DNA of 64,000 bases. It comes from Pararhizobium gei (GTDB lineage: Bacteria; Pseudomonadota; Alphaproteobacteria; Rhizobiales; Rhizobiaceae). Location of the stretch: NCBI RefSeq assembly GCF_029223885.1, contig NZ_CP119409.1, positions 274,001 through 338,000 on the forward strand, given 5' to 3'. The notes below the pieces were generated by a model that saw nothing but the letters and a program-made list of their open reading frames with translations, was not told the origin of the DNA and did no database searches. Position numbers and translations under genes: made by a program. Shown piece by piece: positions 26,506 to 37,105 of this stretch (position 1 is its first letter; each line of letters begins with the position of its first letter).

Positions 26506-28308
26506 TCAGATGTCTGCATTTGCCGGGCTTTGAGGCGCACTGCCCTGCAGATTGTGCAGGCGAGCGTAGAGACCGTTTGTCCGCTGCGCAAGCGCCTCGT
26601 GCGTTCCTTCCTCAACCACAAGGCCATCCTTCATGACGATAATCTTGTCGGCATTGACGACGGTGGAAAGGCGGTGGGCGATAACGACGACGGTGCGCCC
26701 GTCCATGGCGTGATCGAGTGCCTTCTGCACGGCCGCTTCCGATTCTGTATCGAGCGCCGATGTCGCCTCGTCCAGGAGGAGGATCGGCGCCTGGCGCACC
26801 AGCGCCCGGGCGATCGACAACCGCTGGCGCTGCCCGCCGGACAGCGTGATGCCGTTTTCGCCGACCGGCGTATCGTAACCCTGAGGCTGGGCGCAGATGA
26901 AGTCATGGGCATAGGCGAGCCTTGCCGCATCCTCGACTTCCGCATCCGTCGCCTCCGGGCGGCCGTAGCGGATATTATCCCTTATGGAGCCCTCGAAGAG
27001 ATAAGGTTGCTGCGAGACATAGGCGAGCCCGTTGCGCAACGATTGCTTGGTCACGCCGGCGATATCCTGTCCGTCGATGAGAATCTCGCCCTGCGTCGGG
27101 TCGTAGAAACGCGGAATAAGGCTGATCACCGTTGATTTGCCGGCCCCAGACGGCCCCACCAGCGCCGTCGTCTTGCCGCCTTCCGCAACGAAGCTCACAC
27201 CCTTCAAAATCTCGTCATGGGAATTATAGGAAAACCGCACATTCCTGAATTCGACATTCGCCTGGCTGATATGAAGATCGCTCGCCTGAGCATGATCTCT
27301 TTGATGCGGCACCATATCGAGAACTTCGTAGATCATCCGGGCATTGACCACGGCCCGCTCCAGCGAGACCTGCAACCGTGCCAGTCGTCGCGCAGGATCA
27401 TAGGCCATGAGAAGCGCGGTGACGAAGGCGAAAAAGGCACCCGGCTGGATGCCGTTGTAGATCGAGCGAAACGCGGCATAGGCAAGCACGCTGGCAATGG
27501 CGAAGCCGGCAAAGGTCTCCGTCATCGGCGCCGTTCGCTCGCTCAGGCGCGCGATCCGGTTGGCCCGTCTCTCGGCGCGGTCGATAATCGCCTCGACCTT
27601 GGTTCTCAGCTGCTTCTCCATCGTGAAAGCCTTGACGATGGTGATACCCTGGATCGTCTCTTGCATTGCGCCCAGCACGTGGCTGTTGATCTCGACCGAT
27701 TCCCGCGTCGCCTGCTTGAGCCGCCGCGACACATAGCGAAGCCCGATCAGAAGAGGCGGCGCGATGGCGAAAACGATCAGTGTCAGCAGCCAGTCCTTGC
27801 TGAGCATCACGCCGATCAGGGCCACGAGCGTCAGGAAGTCGCGGGCAAGCGAGGTCACCGTCATGTTGAGGACATCGCGGATGCCCGAGACATTCTGGCT
27901 GATCTTGGCGGAGACCCGGGCCGAGCGCGTTTCGCTGAAATAGCCGACGCCCATCGCCATCAAATGGGAATAGAGACGCCGCTGATAGCTGGCCACAATG
28001 CTGTTGCCGATCTTGGACAACGCCACCGCCTGGCCGTAGGTCGCAAAGCCGCGGACCACGAAGGCGACGAAAATCGCCGCGCAGATGTAAAGGACGATGT
28101 CGGCCCGCTTGTTGGCAAAGGCCTCGTTGACCACAGATTCCATGATCCAGGCGGTAAAGGCCGTGGAGGCGGCGACGAGCGCTAGGCAGGCGATGGCAAA
28201 GGCGTAGCCGCGAATATGGGCGCGCCCGTTTTCGGCCATGACCCGCTTGAGCACGCTGGTGATCGTGTCGCGGTCCAGGGGAGGCAGCTTTGTTTTTGCT
28301 TGTTTCAA
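26506..28308 (-). CDS. ABC exporter, fused permease and ATPase (MsbA/lipid exporter type)
   Basis: 600 residues: a six-helix type IV exporter membrane domain (about 30-330) fused to a nucleotide-binding domain (about 355-585). Walker A is GPSGAGKST, the signature [15 protein letters not shown] and Walker [13 protein letters not shown], with H-loop [10 protein letters not shown]. It is a half-transporter that must dimerise. Closest general resemblance is to the MsbA branch that flips lipid A core or other lipids, but drug or peptide export is possible. The next gene, dapB, is eight bases downstream; the glk gene ends 98 bases upstream. Confidence 0.93.
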   Translation of the reverse strand: MKQAKTKLPPLDRDTITSVLKRVMAENGRAHIRGYAFAIACLALVAASTAFTAWIMESVVNEAFANKRADIVLYICAAIFVAFVVRGFATYGQAVALSKIGNSIVASYQRRLYSHLMAMGVGYFSETRSARVSAKISQNVSGIRDVLNMTVTSLARDFLTLVALIGVMLSKDWLLTLIVFAIAPPLLIGLRYVSRRLKQATRESVEINSHVLGAMQETIQGITIVKAFTMEKQLRTKVEAIIDRAERRANRIARLSERTAPMTETFAGFAIASVLAYAAFRSIYNGIQPGAFFAFVTALLMAYDPARRLARLQVSLERAVVNARMIYEVLDMVPHQRDHAQASDLHISQANVEFRNVRFSYNSHDEILKGVSFVAEGGKTTALVGPSGAGKSTVISLIPRFYDPTQGEILIDGQDIAGVTKQSLRNGLAYVSQQPYLFEGSIRDNIRYGRPEATDAEVEDAARLAYAHDFICAQPQGYDTPVGENGITLSGGQRQRLSIARALVRQAPILLLDEATSALDTESEAAVQKALDHAMDGRTVVVIAHRLSTVVNADKIIVMKDGLVVEEGTHEALAQRTNGLYARLHNLQGSAPQSPANADI

Positions 28309-28405
28309 GCCGGTGTCCTTGAGCGCGGCGTCTGCTGACTGACGCCTGTGGCGGCTCTATAGTCGCTTGACAGCACTTTGGCGAGTCTTGCGCCGCCTGC
28401 GCCGC

Positions 28406-29425
28406 CTAACTTCTCCAGCGGCGTCCCTCCGTTGCCACACCGAAACGGGACGGTGTTCGGGCATAGGCGGCAAGTCCTGACAAAGCAGCCGTCGGATGCG
28501 TAACGACGAAGGTCGGCATGCTTTTCAGCAAAAGAGAATGCGGAGCCTTATCTTCGAAGGCGGCGCGAAACGCGGGTTTCTTGAGGGCTGGAAGGATCTT
28601 CTGCGAGATGCCGCCGGCAAGGAATACGCCGCCGCGGGCCATGAAGATCATCGCCATGTCGCCGGCCACGCGCCCGAGATAGGTTGAAAACAGCGAAATG
28701 GTCTCGACAGCTTCCGCATCCTGTCCCGCAAGCGCCTGGGACGAGACGGCGGCAGGATCGGCGAGATGCGGATCGCGCGCCGATGATTCGCACACCGCCC
28801 GGTAGATGTTCATGATGCCGCGGCCGCAGAGCAGTTGCTCAGCCGAGATGCGGCCTTCGATCGGCTCGAGAAACGGCCAGATTTCGTGATCGCGCTCGGT
28901 GCGCGGCCCAACATCGACATGGCCGCCTTCGCCGGGAACCGGGATCCAGGCGTGCTGCGCATGAACCAGTCCTGCGACGCCGAGACCCGTACCGGGGCCG
29001 AGAACGGCGCAGGACGCCGATGGGAGAATGCTGCCGGGACCGATCTGCTCGCGGCCGTCCTCGCCGATGGCGGTGATTGCCAGTGCCTGCGCTTCGAAGT
29101 CGTTGATGATGATCACGTCTTCCAGCGAGAGCGCCGTCAGCATGTCCTTCGGCTTGATCACCCAGCCGGCGTTCGTCAGCGGGATATCGTCACCCTTCAC
29201 CGGCCCGGCAACGGCGATGATGGCCGAGCGCGGCTGCACCGATGTTTTGTCGAGAATGCTGGTCTGCAGCGCCTCCTCGATGCTTTCGTAATTCGTCGTT
29301 GGAATGATCGGAAAGAGCTTCGGTTCGGCGTATGCATCGACGAGCAGTGCAAAACGCGCGTTGGTTCCGCCGATATCGCCGATCAGGATCGGAAAGGTGA
29401 GGCCGCTGTCAGTGTCTGAGGACAT
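28406..29425 (-). CDS. glk: Glucokinase
   Basis: 339 residues, the size of the bacterial hexokinase-family glucokinase (E. coli Glk 321). The phosphate-1 motif is [15 protein letters not shown] near residue 15, the catalytic Asp is in [12 protein letters not shown] near 105, and the second phosphate loop is [13 protein letters not shown] near 140. [12 protein letters not shown] segment matches the sugar-binding region. It makes glucose 6-phosphate, feeding the Entner-Doudoroff and pentose phosphate routes in rhizobia. It follows mgsA by 56 bases and leads toward the exporter-dapB-gpmA group. Confidence 0.96.
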   Translation of the reverse strand: MSSDTDSGLTFPILIGDIGGTNARFALLVDAYAEPKLFPIIPTTNYESIEEALQTSILDKTSVQPRSAIIAVAGPVKGDDIPLTNAGWVIKPKDMLTALSLEDVIIINDFEAQALAITAIGEDGREQIGPGSILPSASCAVLGPGTGLGVAGLVHAQHAWIPVPGEGGHVDVGPRTERDHEIWPFLEPIEGRISAEQLLCGRGIMNIYRAVCESSARDPHLADPAAVSSQALAGQDAEAVETISLFSTYLGRVAGDMAMIFMARGGVFLAGGISQKILPALKKPAFRAAFEDKAPHSLLLKSMPTFVVTHPTAALSGLAAYARTPSRFGVATEGRRWRS

Positions 29426-29481
29426 GGGGGTTCCGTTGGATCGTGCGAAGACGTGAGCTAGCTGTATCAGGGCAAGCTGTA

Positions 29482-29862
29482 TCAGGGATGGTGGAAGTCG
29501 ATCAACTGTTCCGCAGTCGCCCGGTTGAGCGCCATCGGGATATCGTAAACAGTCGCAAGCCGCATCAGGGCCTTGACGTCGACATCATGCGGCATCGCGG
29601 TCAGGGGGTCGGTGAAGAAGATCAGCATGTTGACTTCGCCGGTCGCGATCAGGGCACCGATCTGCTGGTCGCCGCCAAGGGGACCACTTTTCAAACGGAT
29701 GATGTTCAGGCTGGGACAGGCGTCCTGCACCCTGCCACCCGTCGTGCCGGTTGCAACGATCTTCCAGGTCGCGAGAAGCGTTTCGTTCGCCTTGGCGAAG
29801 GCTGCAATATCGTCCTTCTTGCGGTCATGCGCGATCAGCGCAACGCATTTCTGGTTTTCCAT
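29482..29862 (-). CDS. mgsA: Methylglyoxal synthase
   Basis: 126 residues from [13 protein letters not shown]; a few upstream codons (to 29883) are not conserved. The enzyme drains dihydroxyacetone phosphate to methylglyoxal and phosphate. Seen motifs: [10 protein letters not shown] at the N-terminus, ATGTTGGRV (phosphate binding), [14 protein letters not shown] with the catalytic Asp, and [18 protein letters not shown]. All match family positions. It precedes glk by 56 bases on the same strand, placing the bypass enzyme beside a glycolytic entry enzyme. Confidence 0.96.
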   Translation of the reverse strand: MENQKCVALIAHDRKKDDIAAFAKANETLLATWKIVATGTTGGRVQDACPSLNIIRLKSGPLGGDQQIGALIATGEVNMLIFFTDPLTAMPHDVDVKALMRLATVYDIPMALNRATAEQLIDFHHP

Positions 29863-29962
29863 GTTCCGGTCTCCGGCATGCATGCATCATCGCGCTTAAA
29901 TCGATTTGAAAACGTCTAGCGCAGAGACCGCCGTTTGAAAAGTACAAGGCAGACAAGGACCT

Positions 29963-31015
29963 TTACCGCAGCGCCGGGCGGGCGCGTGGAACGGGAATGG
30001 TATCCAGCAGGCTTTCGTCGCCAATGACCTCGCGGATGGCCTGTTCACCCGCTTGCGGCTGCTCAGCGACATAGGCCGTGCCGAAAGTAGCGGTCTGCTC
30101 GGAAGCGGCCGGTGCCGCAAGCACGGCCGAGCAGGCCCGTGGCAGATCCGACAGCGTCGTGAACCGCGGCTTCACCGGCTTCGCATCCGGATTCTTTTCA
30201 GGCTTTGCCCAAGGCTCCTTGGAAAACCACCAGGCAAGCGATTTGTCGCACCCGTCACCGCTGGTCACGGGTGCCTGCGCCTTGCATCCGGCAGCGCCGG
30301 GAGGGCAATGCATGCGGATGTGAAAATGCTCGTCGTGTCCGTACACGGGCCGCACCTTGCCAAGCAGCGAGCGGTCGCCCTGCCAGGTCTCGCAAAGCTT
30401 CTTCTTGATCGCCGGGTTGACGAACACCCGCTCCACCTGCGGATAGCGCGCGGCCTGCATGACGAGATTGGCATGGGTCGGCGTCCAGCGCCTGGAATTC
30501 ACGGTCAGGAATTTCGTCTTGTCGAGCATGGAGGTGAACGGCATGTCCTCGCGCTGCTCGACGGTGAGTGGTTGGGCGGGCTTGGGTGTAAACCAGATGT
30601 CGGCGTCAAGACCGATCTGGTGCGAGGCATGGCCGGTCAGCATGGGTCCGCCCCGTGGCTGGGAGATGTCGCCAATCAGGATGCCAGATCCCCAGCCGAG
30701 CCGGACCGCATCCTGGGAGAAGGACTCCAGCAGCGAAATCATAGCGGGATTGCCCCAGCGCCGGTTGCGCGACAGCCGCATCGCCTGCCAGGTTGGCCCA
30801 TCCGTCGGAATGGCGACGGCTCCGGCCATGCAGCCCTTGGCATAGAAGCCGATCGGCGCCGGCGCGGAATTGCTAGGCAACTGGACTTTGCCGAAAAGCT
30901 GCTTGGCGGGCGTGTCCTGCGCAAACGCGGTATCGCCGGCAACAACACCGAGGCCGATCAAGGCCGCCAGTGCCAGCGACAGGGAATGTCGAGAGAAAAT
31001 GATGCGTGCCGCCAT
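29963..31015 (-). CDS. mepA: Penicillin-insensitive murein endopeptidase
   Basis: 350 residues from MAARIIFSRHSLSL, giving a clean signal peptide that ends in TAFA-Q; upstream ATGs at 31030 and 31069 would add polar residues and lack a ribosome binding site, while GGACAGGAC precedes 31015. The LAS/M74 zinc site is intact: GHASHQIGLDADIW (His and Asp ligands) near residue 135 and VYGHDEHFHIRMHCP near 240 with the catalytic His and third ligand. MepA cuts D-Ala-mDAP cross-links in periplasmic murein. The C-terminal 80 residues are Pro/Ala-rich and longer than in E. coli (274 residues). Confidence 0.95.
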   Translation of the reverse strand: MAARIIFSRHSLSLALAALIGLGVVAGDTAFAQDTPAKQLFGKVQLPSNSAPAPIGFYAKGCMAGAVAIPTDGPTWQAMRLSRNRRWGNPAMISLLESFSQDAVRLGWGSGILIGDISQPRGGPMLTGHASHQIGLDADIWFTPKPAQPLTVEQREDMPFTSMLDKTKFLTVNSRRWTPTHANLVMQAARYPQVERVFVNPAIKKKLCETWQGDRSLLGKVRPVYGHDEHFHIRMHCPPGAAGCKAQAPVTSGDGCDKSLAWWFSKEPWAKPEKNPDAKPVKPRFTTLSDLPRACSAVLAAPAASEQTATFGTAYVAEQPQAGEQAIREVIGDESLLDTIPVPRARPALR

Positions 31016-31197
31016 GATGTCCTGTCCCATGCCGCCGTTCGGCGGCGAGCTGCTGTCCGATGGTGACACACCGTCTTTGCGTCAGCCTTGCGAAGGCGCG
31101 ATGGTGAACCAAAAAAAATGCCCGATTTGAGGCGCCGCCTGTCTTTTGACCGCATTTTGCCTATTCTGGTTTCAAACGGGAAAAAAGGGAAAGCTGA

Positions 31198-33063
31198 ATG
31201 CGGCGATTTCACATGAGTTCGAAGATAATTCTGGTCTGCACGACGATCGTCGCCGCGCTCGTTGCGGCAAACGCAAACGCCCAGGAGCCGGTATGGCGCA
31301 GCGGTACGGCAACGGTCGGCGAGCTGAAGTACCAGGATGGTTTTGCACGCTTCGACTATGTCAATCCTGACGCGCCCAAAGGCGGCAATGTCAGTCTCAC
31401 GGCGATGGGGACCTTCGATACCCTGAACTCTTTGCTTGCGAAGGGCGAAATTGCCGCCGGAATGGCCTCGCCGCCTGCCAACAATCTCGTCTACGAACGG
31501 CTGATGACGCCGTCACTGGATGAAATCGCCTCCGACTACGGACTGCTCGCGGAAGCGATTGCCTACCCTGACGATTTCGGCTTCGTGAAATTCCGTCTTC
31601 GCCCGGAGGCAAAATGGGCTGACGGGCAGCCGGTAACCCCCGAGGACGTGATCTTCAGCTTCGACAAGACGAAGGAGCTCGATCCGCAAAAGGAGTTCTA
31701 CTACAAACATGTCACCAAAGCCGAGAAAACCGGCGAGCGGGAGGTGACGTTCAGCTTTGACGAGAAGAACAATCGCGAACTCCCGAAGATCGTTGGCGAG
31801 CTTCTGATCGTTCCGAAGCACTGGTGGGAAGGCAAGGACGCCAAGGGCGTCCAGCGGGATATCTCCAAAACCACTTTGGAGATCCCCATGGGTTCAGGCC
31901 CCTACAAGATTGCTGCGATGAGCCCCGGCTCGACCATTCGCTACGAACTGCGTGACGACTATTGGGGCAAGAACCTCAACGTAAATATCGGTCAGAACAA
32001 TTTCGGGTCCTACACCTATTCCTACTATGCGGATCTGGACGTCGCATTCGAGGCGTTCCGGTCCGGCAACGCCGATTATTGGTGGGAAAATTCCGCGCGC
32101 CGCTGGGCGACATCCTACAAGTTTCCTGCCGTGGCCGACGGCCGCATCAAGCTGGAAGTGCTCGATAATGATTACCGAAGCAGCGGCGTGCTCGTCGGCT
32201 TCATTCCAAATCTGCGGCGCGAAAAGTTCAGGGATCCCCGTGTTCGCGAAGCGCTGAACTACGCCTTCGATTTCGAGGAACTCAAGCGGACGATCTTTTA
32301 CAATCAGTATGACCGCATCAACAGCTACTTCTTTGGCTCCGAGCTTGCCTCAAGCGGCCTGCCGCAGGGACGGGAGCTGGAAATCCTCAACGAATTGAAG
32401 GATCAGGTTCCGCCCGAAGTCTTCACAACGGAATACAAGAACCCCGTTGGCGGCGACCAGAAGCGACAGCGCGACAATCTGCGTCAGGCAATCGCGCTCT
32501 TCAAGGCAGCCGGATACGAGCTGAAGGGCAACCGGATGATCAATTCCAAGACCGGTGAGCCCTTCGGTTTCGAGATCCTGCTGAATGGACCGACGATCGA
32601 AATCGTTGCTTTGCCATTTGCCCAAAGCCTGAAAAAAATCGGCGTCAACGTGACGGTGCGGACGGTGGATGCGTCGCAATTCACCAATCGCTGGCGCTCC
32701 CGCGATTTCGACATGATCTATCAGGGATGGGGCCAATCCTTGAATCCGGGCAATGAGCAGGCGGAATACTGGGGTTCCGCATCCGCTGAACGCGATGGGT
32801 CGCAGAATTATGCCGGGATCAGCGATCCGGGCATAGACGCCCTCATCCGTCGTGTAATCTTCGCCAAGAATCGGGACGACCTGATTGTCACGACGAAGGC
32901 TCTCGACCGGGTTCTGCTGGCGCATCATTTCGTCATTCCCAGCTACACCGGGCGCTATTCGCGCATCGCCTATTCGCAACGACTCCAGCGGCCGGTTGAT
33001 CTGCCCAAATATTCCGTCGGGTTTCCTGATATCTGGTGGTCGAACTCTGCCACATCTCAATGA
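31198..33063 (+). CDS. yejA: Oligopeptide/microcin C-type ABC transporter substrate-binding protein
   Basis: 621 residues: Sec signal peptide of about 30 residues (cleavage after ANAQ region), then an SBP_bac_5 (DppA/OppA-like) domain. The YejA type is indicated by the opening GELKYQDGFARFDYVNPDAP, KGGNVSLTAMGTFDTLNS-like segment and the late IYQGWGQSLNPGNEQAEYW motif. A strong AGGGAAAG ribosome binding site precedes the ATG; a second ATG lies at 31213. YejABEF imports peptides including microcin C and, in rhizobia, has been linked to resistance to host defensin-like peptides. It leads a four-gene operon, with 163 bases before yejB. Confidence 0.95.
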   Translation: MRRFHMSSKIILVCTTIVAALVAANANAQEPVWRSGTATVGELKYQDGFARFDYVNPDAPKGGNVSLTAMGTFDTLNSLLAKGEIAAGMASPPANNLVYERLMTPSLDEIASDYGLLAEAIAYPDDFGFVKFRLRPEAKWADGQPVTPEDVIFSFDKTKELDPQKEFYYKHVTKAEKTGEREVTFSFDEKNNRELPKIVGELLIVPKHWWEGKDAKGVQRDISKTTLEIPMGSGPYKIAAMSPGSTIRYELRDDYWGKNLNVNIGQNNFGSYTYSYYADLDVAFEAFRSGNADYWWENSARRWATSYKFPAVADGRIKLEVLDNDYRSSGVLVGFIPNLRREKFRDPRVREALNYAFDFEELKRTIFYNQYDRINSYFFGSELASSGLPQGRELEILNELKDQVPPEVFTTEYKNPVGGDQKRQRDNLRQAIALFKAAGYELKGNRMINSKTGEPFGFEILLNGPTIEIVALPFAQSLKKIGVNVTVRTVDASQFTNRWRSRDFDMIYQGWGQSLNPGNEQAEYWGSASAERDGSQNYAGISDPGIDALIRRVIFAKNRDDLIVTTKALDRVLLAHHFVIPSYTGRYSRIAYSQRLQRPVDLPKYSVGFPDIWWSNSATSQ

Positions 33064-33226
33064 AAGCCTTGCGCAGGGCTCGGTGTCTACTCCAAATGCA
33101 GTGGAAACGAATCAGGCGGATGCCCGCACCGGGCGCCTTCTAGGAGATGAGCGGATTGATGGAAAACGGGTACCATGCCGGGCGGGAACGGGTTGCTGCC
33201 GATAGCGGCAGACGGGAGCGTCGCTG

Positions 33227-34318
33227 ATGGGTGCCTATATCCTGCGGCGCCTCCTCCTGATGATCCCGACGATCGTTGGGATCATGGCGATCTCGTTCGC
33301 TGTCATCCAGTTTGCGCCGGGCGGTCCGGTCGAGCAGGTGATTTCCGATCTGACCGGCGCCAATCAGGGCGGTGACCGTCTGTCCGGCGGTGGTGGCGAT
33401 CTGGGTGCGCAGCCCCTGGGTGACGAATCCTCCGGCCGGTATCGCGGCGCCCAGGGGCTCGATCCGGAATTCATCGCCAAGCTCGAGAAACAGTTCGGCT
33501 TCGACAAGCCGCCGCTGGAGCGGTTCGGCCAGATGATGTGGAACTATATCCGCTTTGATTTCGGCGAGAGCTTCTTCCGCAACACCTCCGTCATCGATCT
33601 CATCCTCGACAAGATGCCGGTATCGATCTCGCTCGGGCTCTGGATTCTGGTTTTTTCCTACGCGATTTCCATACCGCTCGGTATCCGCAAGGCGATTTCC
33701 GACGGTTCTGTTTTCGACATCTGGACTTCAGGTATCATCATCGTCGGTTACGCCATTCCGAGCTTCCTGTTCGGCATTCTGCTGATTGTGCTGTTTGCCG
33801 GCGGCTCCTTCTTCGACTGGTTTCCCCTGCGCGGCATCGTTTCGGATGATTTTGCCCAGTTGAACTGGTGGCAGAAGATCCTCGATTATTTCTGGCACAT
33901 GACCCTGCCGCTGATCACGCTGCTCATTTCCGCCTTTGCCACGACGACGCTGCTTACCAAGAATTCCTTCATCGACGAGATCAAGAAGCAGTATGTGACC
34001 ACGGCGAGGGCCAAGGGTCTGACGGAACGGCAGGTTCTCTACGGTCACGTCTTCCGCAATGCAATGCTCATCATCATTTCCAGCTTTCCGGCCGCCTTCA
34101 TTTCGGCCTTCTTCACCGGCTCGCTGCTGATCGAATATATCTTCTCGCTCGATGGCCTGGGACGTCTCGGCTACGACGCCGTGGTCAAGCGCGACTATCC
34201 CATCGTCTTTGCCACGCTCTACATTTTTTCGCTGATGGGGCTGCTCGTCAGTCTCCTGTCGGACCTGATCTATACCTGGGTGGACCCGCGCATCGATTTT
34301 GACAGGAGGGATGTCTGA
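33227..34318 (+). CDS. yejB: Peptide ABC transporter permease YejB
   Basis: 363 residues. An N-terminal helix ([19 protein letters not shown] region) is followed by a periplasmic Gly-rich loop (about 45-85), typical of YejB and longer than in DppB, then five further helices. The EAA coupling loop is [21 protein letters not shown] near residue 270. It forms the inner-membrane channel with YejE. GGGAG lies before the ATG. Its stop overlaps the start of the next gene as ATGA. Confidence 0.95.
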   Translation: MGAYILRRLLLMIPTIVGIMAISFAVIQFAPGGPVEQVISDLTGANQGGDRLSGGGGDLGAQPLGDESSGRYRGAQGLDPEFIAKLEKQFGFDKPPLERFGQMMWNYIRFDFGESFFRNTSVIDLILDKMPVSISLGLWILVFSYAISIPLGIRKAISDGSVFDIWTSGIIIVGYAIPSFLFGILLIVLFAGGSFFDWFPLRGIVSDDFAQLNWWQKILDYFWHMTLPLITLLISAFATTTLLTKNSFIDEIKKQYVTTARAKGLTERQVLYGHVFRNAMLIIISSFPAAFISAFFTGSLLIEYIFSLDGLGRLGYDAVVKRDYPIVFATLYIFSLMGLLVSLLSDLIYTWVDPRIDFDRRDV

Positions 34319-35460
34319 TGACCGATATCGTCTCCACCGATCCGGCGTTGACTACCGCAAAGCCGGGCCGTCTTTCGCCGATCAATTACCGCCGCTGGCA
34401 GAATTTCCGTGCCAACGGCCGTGGCTACTGGTCGTTCTGGCTCTTTCTTGCGCTGTTCGGGCTCAGCCTCTGCGCCGAGTTCATCGCCAATGACAAGCCT
34501 GTTCTGGCCTCCTACAAGGGCGAGATCCTCGTGCCCGTGCTGGTGAATTACCCGGAAGAGAAATTCGGCGGCTTTCTTGCCGAGACCGACTATCGGTCGG
34601 ATTATATTCGCGACGAGATCAATGCCAATGGCTGGATGATCTGGCCGCCGATCCGATATTCCTACCAGACCGCCAACTCCAACATCCCGCACTCCGCGCC
34701 GACCCAGCCTTTCTGGCTGATGGACAAGGGGGAGCGCTGCTCGGGTTACGCCGAGGGCGACGCCGATCCCAATTGCACGCTTGGCAATCTCAATTGGCTC
34801 GGCACCGACGATCAGGCCCGCGATGTCGCGGCACGGATGATCTACGGCTTTCGGATCTCGGTACTGTTCGGCCTGATCCTGACCATTCTGTCCGCCCTCG
34901 TCGGCGTCTCCGCCGGTGCGGTTCAGGGCTATTTCGGCGGCTGGACGGACCTTATCATGCAGCGCTTCATCGAGATCTGGTCGTCGATGCCGGTGCTCTA
35001 CATCCTGCTGATCATTGCGGCCATCCTGCCGCCCGGCTTCTTCGTGCTGCTCGGCATTATGCTTTTGTTCTCCTGGGTCGGCTTTGTCGGCATCGTCCGG
35101 GCCGAATTCCTGCGCGCCCGGAATTTCGAATATGTGCGTGCCGCCCGGGCGCTCGGCGTCGGGAACGGCACGATCATGTTCCGGCACCTGCTGCCCAATG
35201 CCATGGTGGCCACCCTGACCTTCCTGCCCTTCATTCTCTCCGGCTCGATCACCACGCTCACCTCGCTCGATTTCCTCGGCTTCGGCATGCCGCCGGGATC
35301 TGCTTCGCTTGGCGAACTGATCAGCCAGGGAAAGTCGAACCTGCAGGCGCCCTGGCTCGGCCTCACCGCCTTCGTCGTCATGTCCGTCATGCTTTCGCTG
35401 CTGATCTTCGTCGGTGAAGCCGCGCGCGACGCCTTCGATCCGAGGAAGACCTTCCGGTGA
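34318..35460 (+). CDS. yejE: Peptide ABC transporter permease YejE
   Basis: 380 residues. The N-terminal helix (about 35-60) is followed by a large soluble insert of about 140 residues carrying ENFGGFLAETDY-like KFGGFLAETDYRSDYI and WPPIRYSYQT, which is diagnostic of YejE-type permeases. Five helices follow; the EAA loop is YVRAARALGVGNGTIMFRHL near residue 280. It overlaps yejB by one base and yejF by four, so the three genes are translationally coupled. Confidence 0.95.
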   Translation: MTDIVSTDPALTTAKPGRLSPINYRRWQNFRANGRGYWSFWLFLALFGLSLCAEFIANDKPVLASYKGEILVPVLVNYPEEKFGGFLAETDYRSDYIRDEINANGWMIWPPIRYSYQTANSNIPHSAPTQPFWLMDKGERCSGYAEGDADPNCTLGNLNWLGTDDQARDVAARMIYGFRISVLFGLILTILSALVGVSAGAVQGYFGGWTDLIMQRFIEIWSSMPVLYILLIIAAILPPGFFVLLGIMLLFSWVGFVGIVRAEFLRARNFEYVRAARALGVGNGTIMFRHLLPNAMVATLTFLPFILSGSITTLTSLDFLGFGMPPGSASLGELISQGKSNLQAPWLGLTAFVVMSVMLSLLIFVGEAARDAFDPRKTFR

Positions 35461-37097
35461 GCGCAACGATGAACGATACGCTTCTGTCCGTCCGCAATCT
35501 TTCGGTGGCCTTCCACCAGGGCGGCAAGACCTCCGTGGCCGTGGATGACGTCTCCTTCGACATCAGACGCGGCGAGGTCGTGGCCCTGGTCGGCGAATCC
35601 GGTTCGGGAAAATCCGTTTCGGCCAACTCGATCCTGAAGCTCCTGCCCTATCCGGCGGCGAGCCATCCGGGCGGCGAGATTATCTTTAACGGCAAGGACC
35701 TGATGAAGGCCTCGGACGCGGATCTGCGTGCGGTCCGCGGCAACGACATCACCATGATCTTCCAGGAGCCGATGACCTCGCTCAATCCGCTCCATTCGAT
35801 CGAGCGGCAGATTGCGGAAATCCTGGAACTGCATCAGGGACTGACGGGGCTTGCCGCCCGCACGCGCGTGCTTGAACTGCTCAACCAGGTGGGAATCCGT
35901 GAGCCGGAGAAACGGCTCGCCGCCTATCCGCATGAACTCTCCGGCGGCCAGCGCCAGCGGGTGATGATCGCCATGGCGCTTGCCAACCGGCCCGAGCTTC
36001 TGATCGCCGATGAGCCGACCACGGCGCTCGACGTGACAGTGCAGGCGCAGATCCTGGCGCTTCTCAAGGCGCTCAAGGACGAGCATGGCATGTCCATGCT
36101 GTTCATTACCCACGACCTCGGCATCGTCCGCAAGATCGCCGACCGGGTCTGCGTCATGACCAAGGGCAAGATCGTCGAGGCCGGCCCGACCGCCGAGATT
36201 TTCGCCAATCCGCAGCACGCCTATACGCGCCATCTGCTCGCAGCCGAGCCGAAGGGCGCGCCGCCTACGTCCGACCTGTCCAAGCCCGTGGTCATGGAAG
36301 CCACGGATATGAAAGTCTGGTTCCCGATCAGGGCGGGCTTCCTTCGCAAGGTGGTCGATCACGTCAAGGCCGTCGATGGCATCGATCTGACTCTGCGCGC
36401 CGGCCAGACGCTCGGCGTCGTCGGCGAATCCGGCTCGGGAAAGACGACGCTCGGCCTCGCGCTGACCCGGCTGATCTCCTCGAAGGGCCGCGTCGGTTTC
36501 ATCGGCAAGGACATATCCGGCTATTCGTTCAAGGAAATGCGGCCCTTGCGCAACCGGATGCAGATCGTCTTCCAGGATCCGTTCGGCTCGCTCAGTCCCC
36601 GCATGGCGATCAGCGACATTGTCGGCGAAGGCCTCGAAGTGCACGAGCCATCCTTGTCGGACCAGCAAAGGGACGCCCGTGTCGCGGCGGCGCTGGAGGA
36701 AGTCGGCCTCGATGCCGCCACCCGCTGGCGCTATCCGCATGAATTCTCCGGCGGCCAGAGACAGCGCATCGCCATCGCCCGCGCCATGGTCCTGAAGCCG
36801 CAATTCGTCATGCTGGACGAACCGACCTCGGCGCTCGACATGAGCGTGCAGGCGCAGGTGGTCGATCTGCTGCGCGATCTGCAGACAAAACATGCGCTGG
36901 CCTATCTCTTCATCAGCCACGACCTCAAGGTGGTGCGGGCGCTTGCCAACGACATGATCGTCATGCGGCTTGGCAAGGTGGTGGAGCAGGGACCGTCCGA
37001 ACGGATCTTCACCGCACCGCAGGAAGATTATACCAAGGCCCTGATGGCGGCCGCCTTCGACATCGAAGCCGTCCCCGTTCCCCCCGTCCGCCAGTAG
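35457..37097 (+). CDS. yejF: Peptide ABC transporter ATPase YejF (two fused ATPase domains)
   Basis: 546 residues with two complete ABC ATPase domains, as expected for YejF, which replaces separate D and F subunits. Domain 1: Walker [10 protein letters not shown], signature [15 protein letters not shown], Walker [13 protein letters not shown]. Domain 2: Walker [10 protein letters not shown], signature [15 protein letters not shown], Walker [13 protein letters not shown]. The GTG at 35457 overlaps the yejE stop; ATG at 35469 is an alternative start. It is followed after eight bases by a GhrA-like gene. Confidence 0.95.
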   Translation: MSATMNDTLLSVRNLSVAFHQGGKTSVAVDDVSFDIRRGEVVALVGESGSGKSVSANSILKLLPYPAASHPGGEIIFNGKDLMKASDADLRAVRGNDITMIFQEPMTSLNPLHSIERQIAEILELHQGLTGLAARTRVLELLNQVGIREPEKRLAAYPHELSGGQRQRVMIAMALANRPELLIADEPTTALDVTVQAQILALLKALKDEHGMSMLFITHDLGIVRKIADRVCVMTKGKIVEAGPTAEIFANPQHAYTRHLLAAEPKGAPPTSDLSKPVVMEATDMKVWFPIRAGFLRKVVDHVKAVDGIDLTLRAGQTLGVVGESGSGKTTLGLALTRLISSKGRVGFIGKDISGYSFKEMRPLRNRMQIVFQDPFGSLSPRMAISDIVGEGLEVHEPSLSDQQRDARVAAALEEVGLDAATRWRYPHEFSGGQRQRIAIARAMVLKPQFVMLDEPTSALDMSVQAQVVDLLRDLQTKHALAYLFISHDLKVVRALANDMIVMRLGKVVEQGPSERIFTAPQEDYTKALMAAAFDIEAVPVPPVRQ

Positions 37098-37105
37098 AGT
37101 GTATC

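Noticed and set aside
33064..33226. Gap between yejA and yejB as a possible extra gene or terminator
   Set aside because: Only weak short hairpins (for example near 33195-33210) without a T-run, and no frame with a ribosome binding site; treated as an ordinary intra-operon spacer.
34998..36920. 640-residue antisense frame across yejE-yejF
   Set aside because: Shadow of two well-defined transporter genes.
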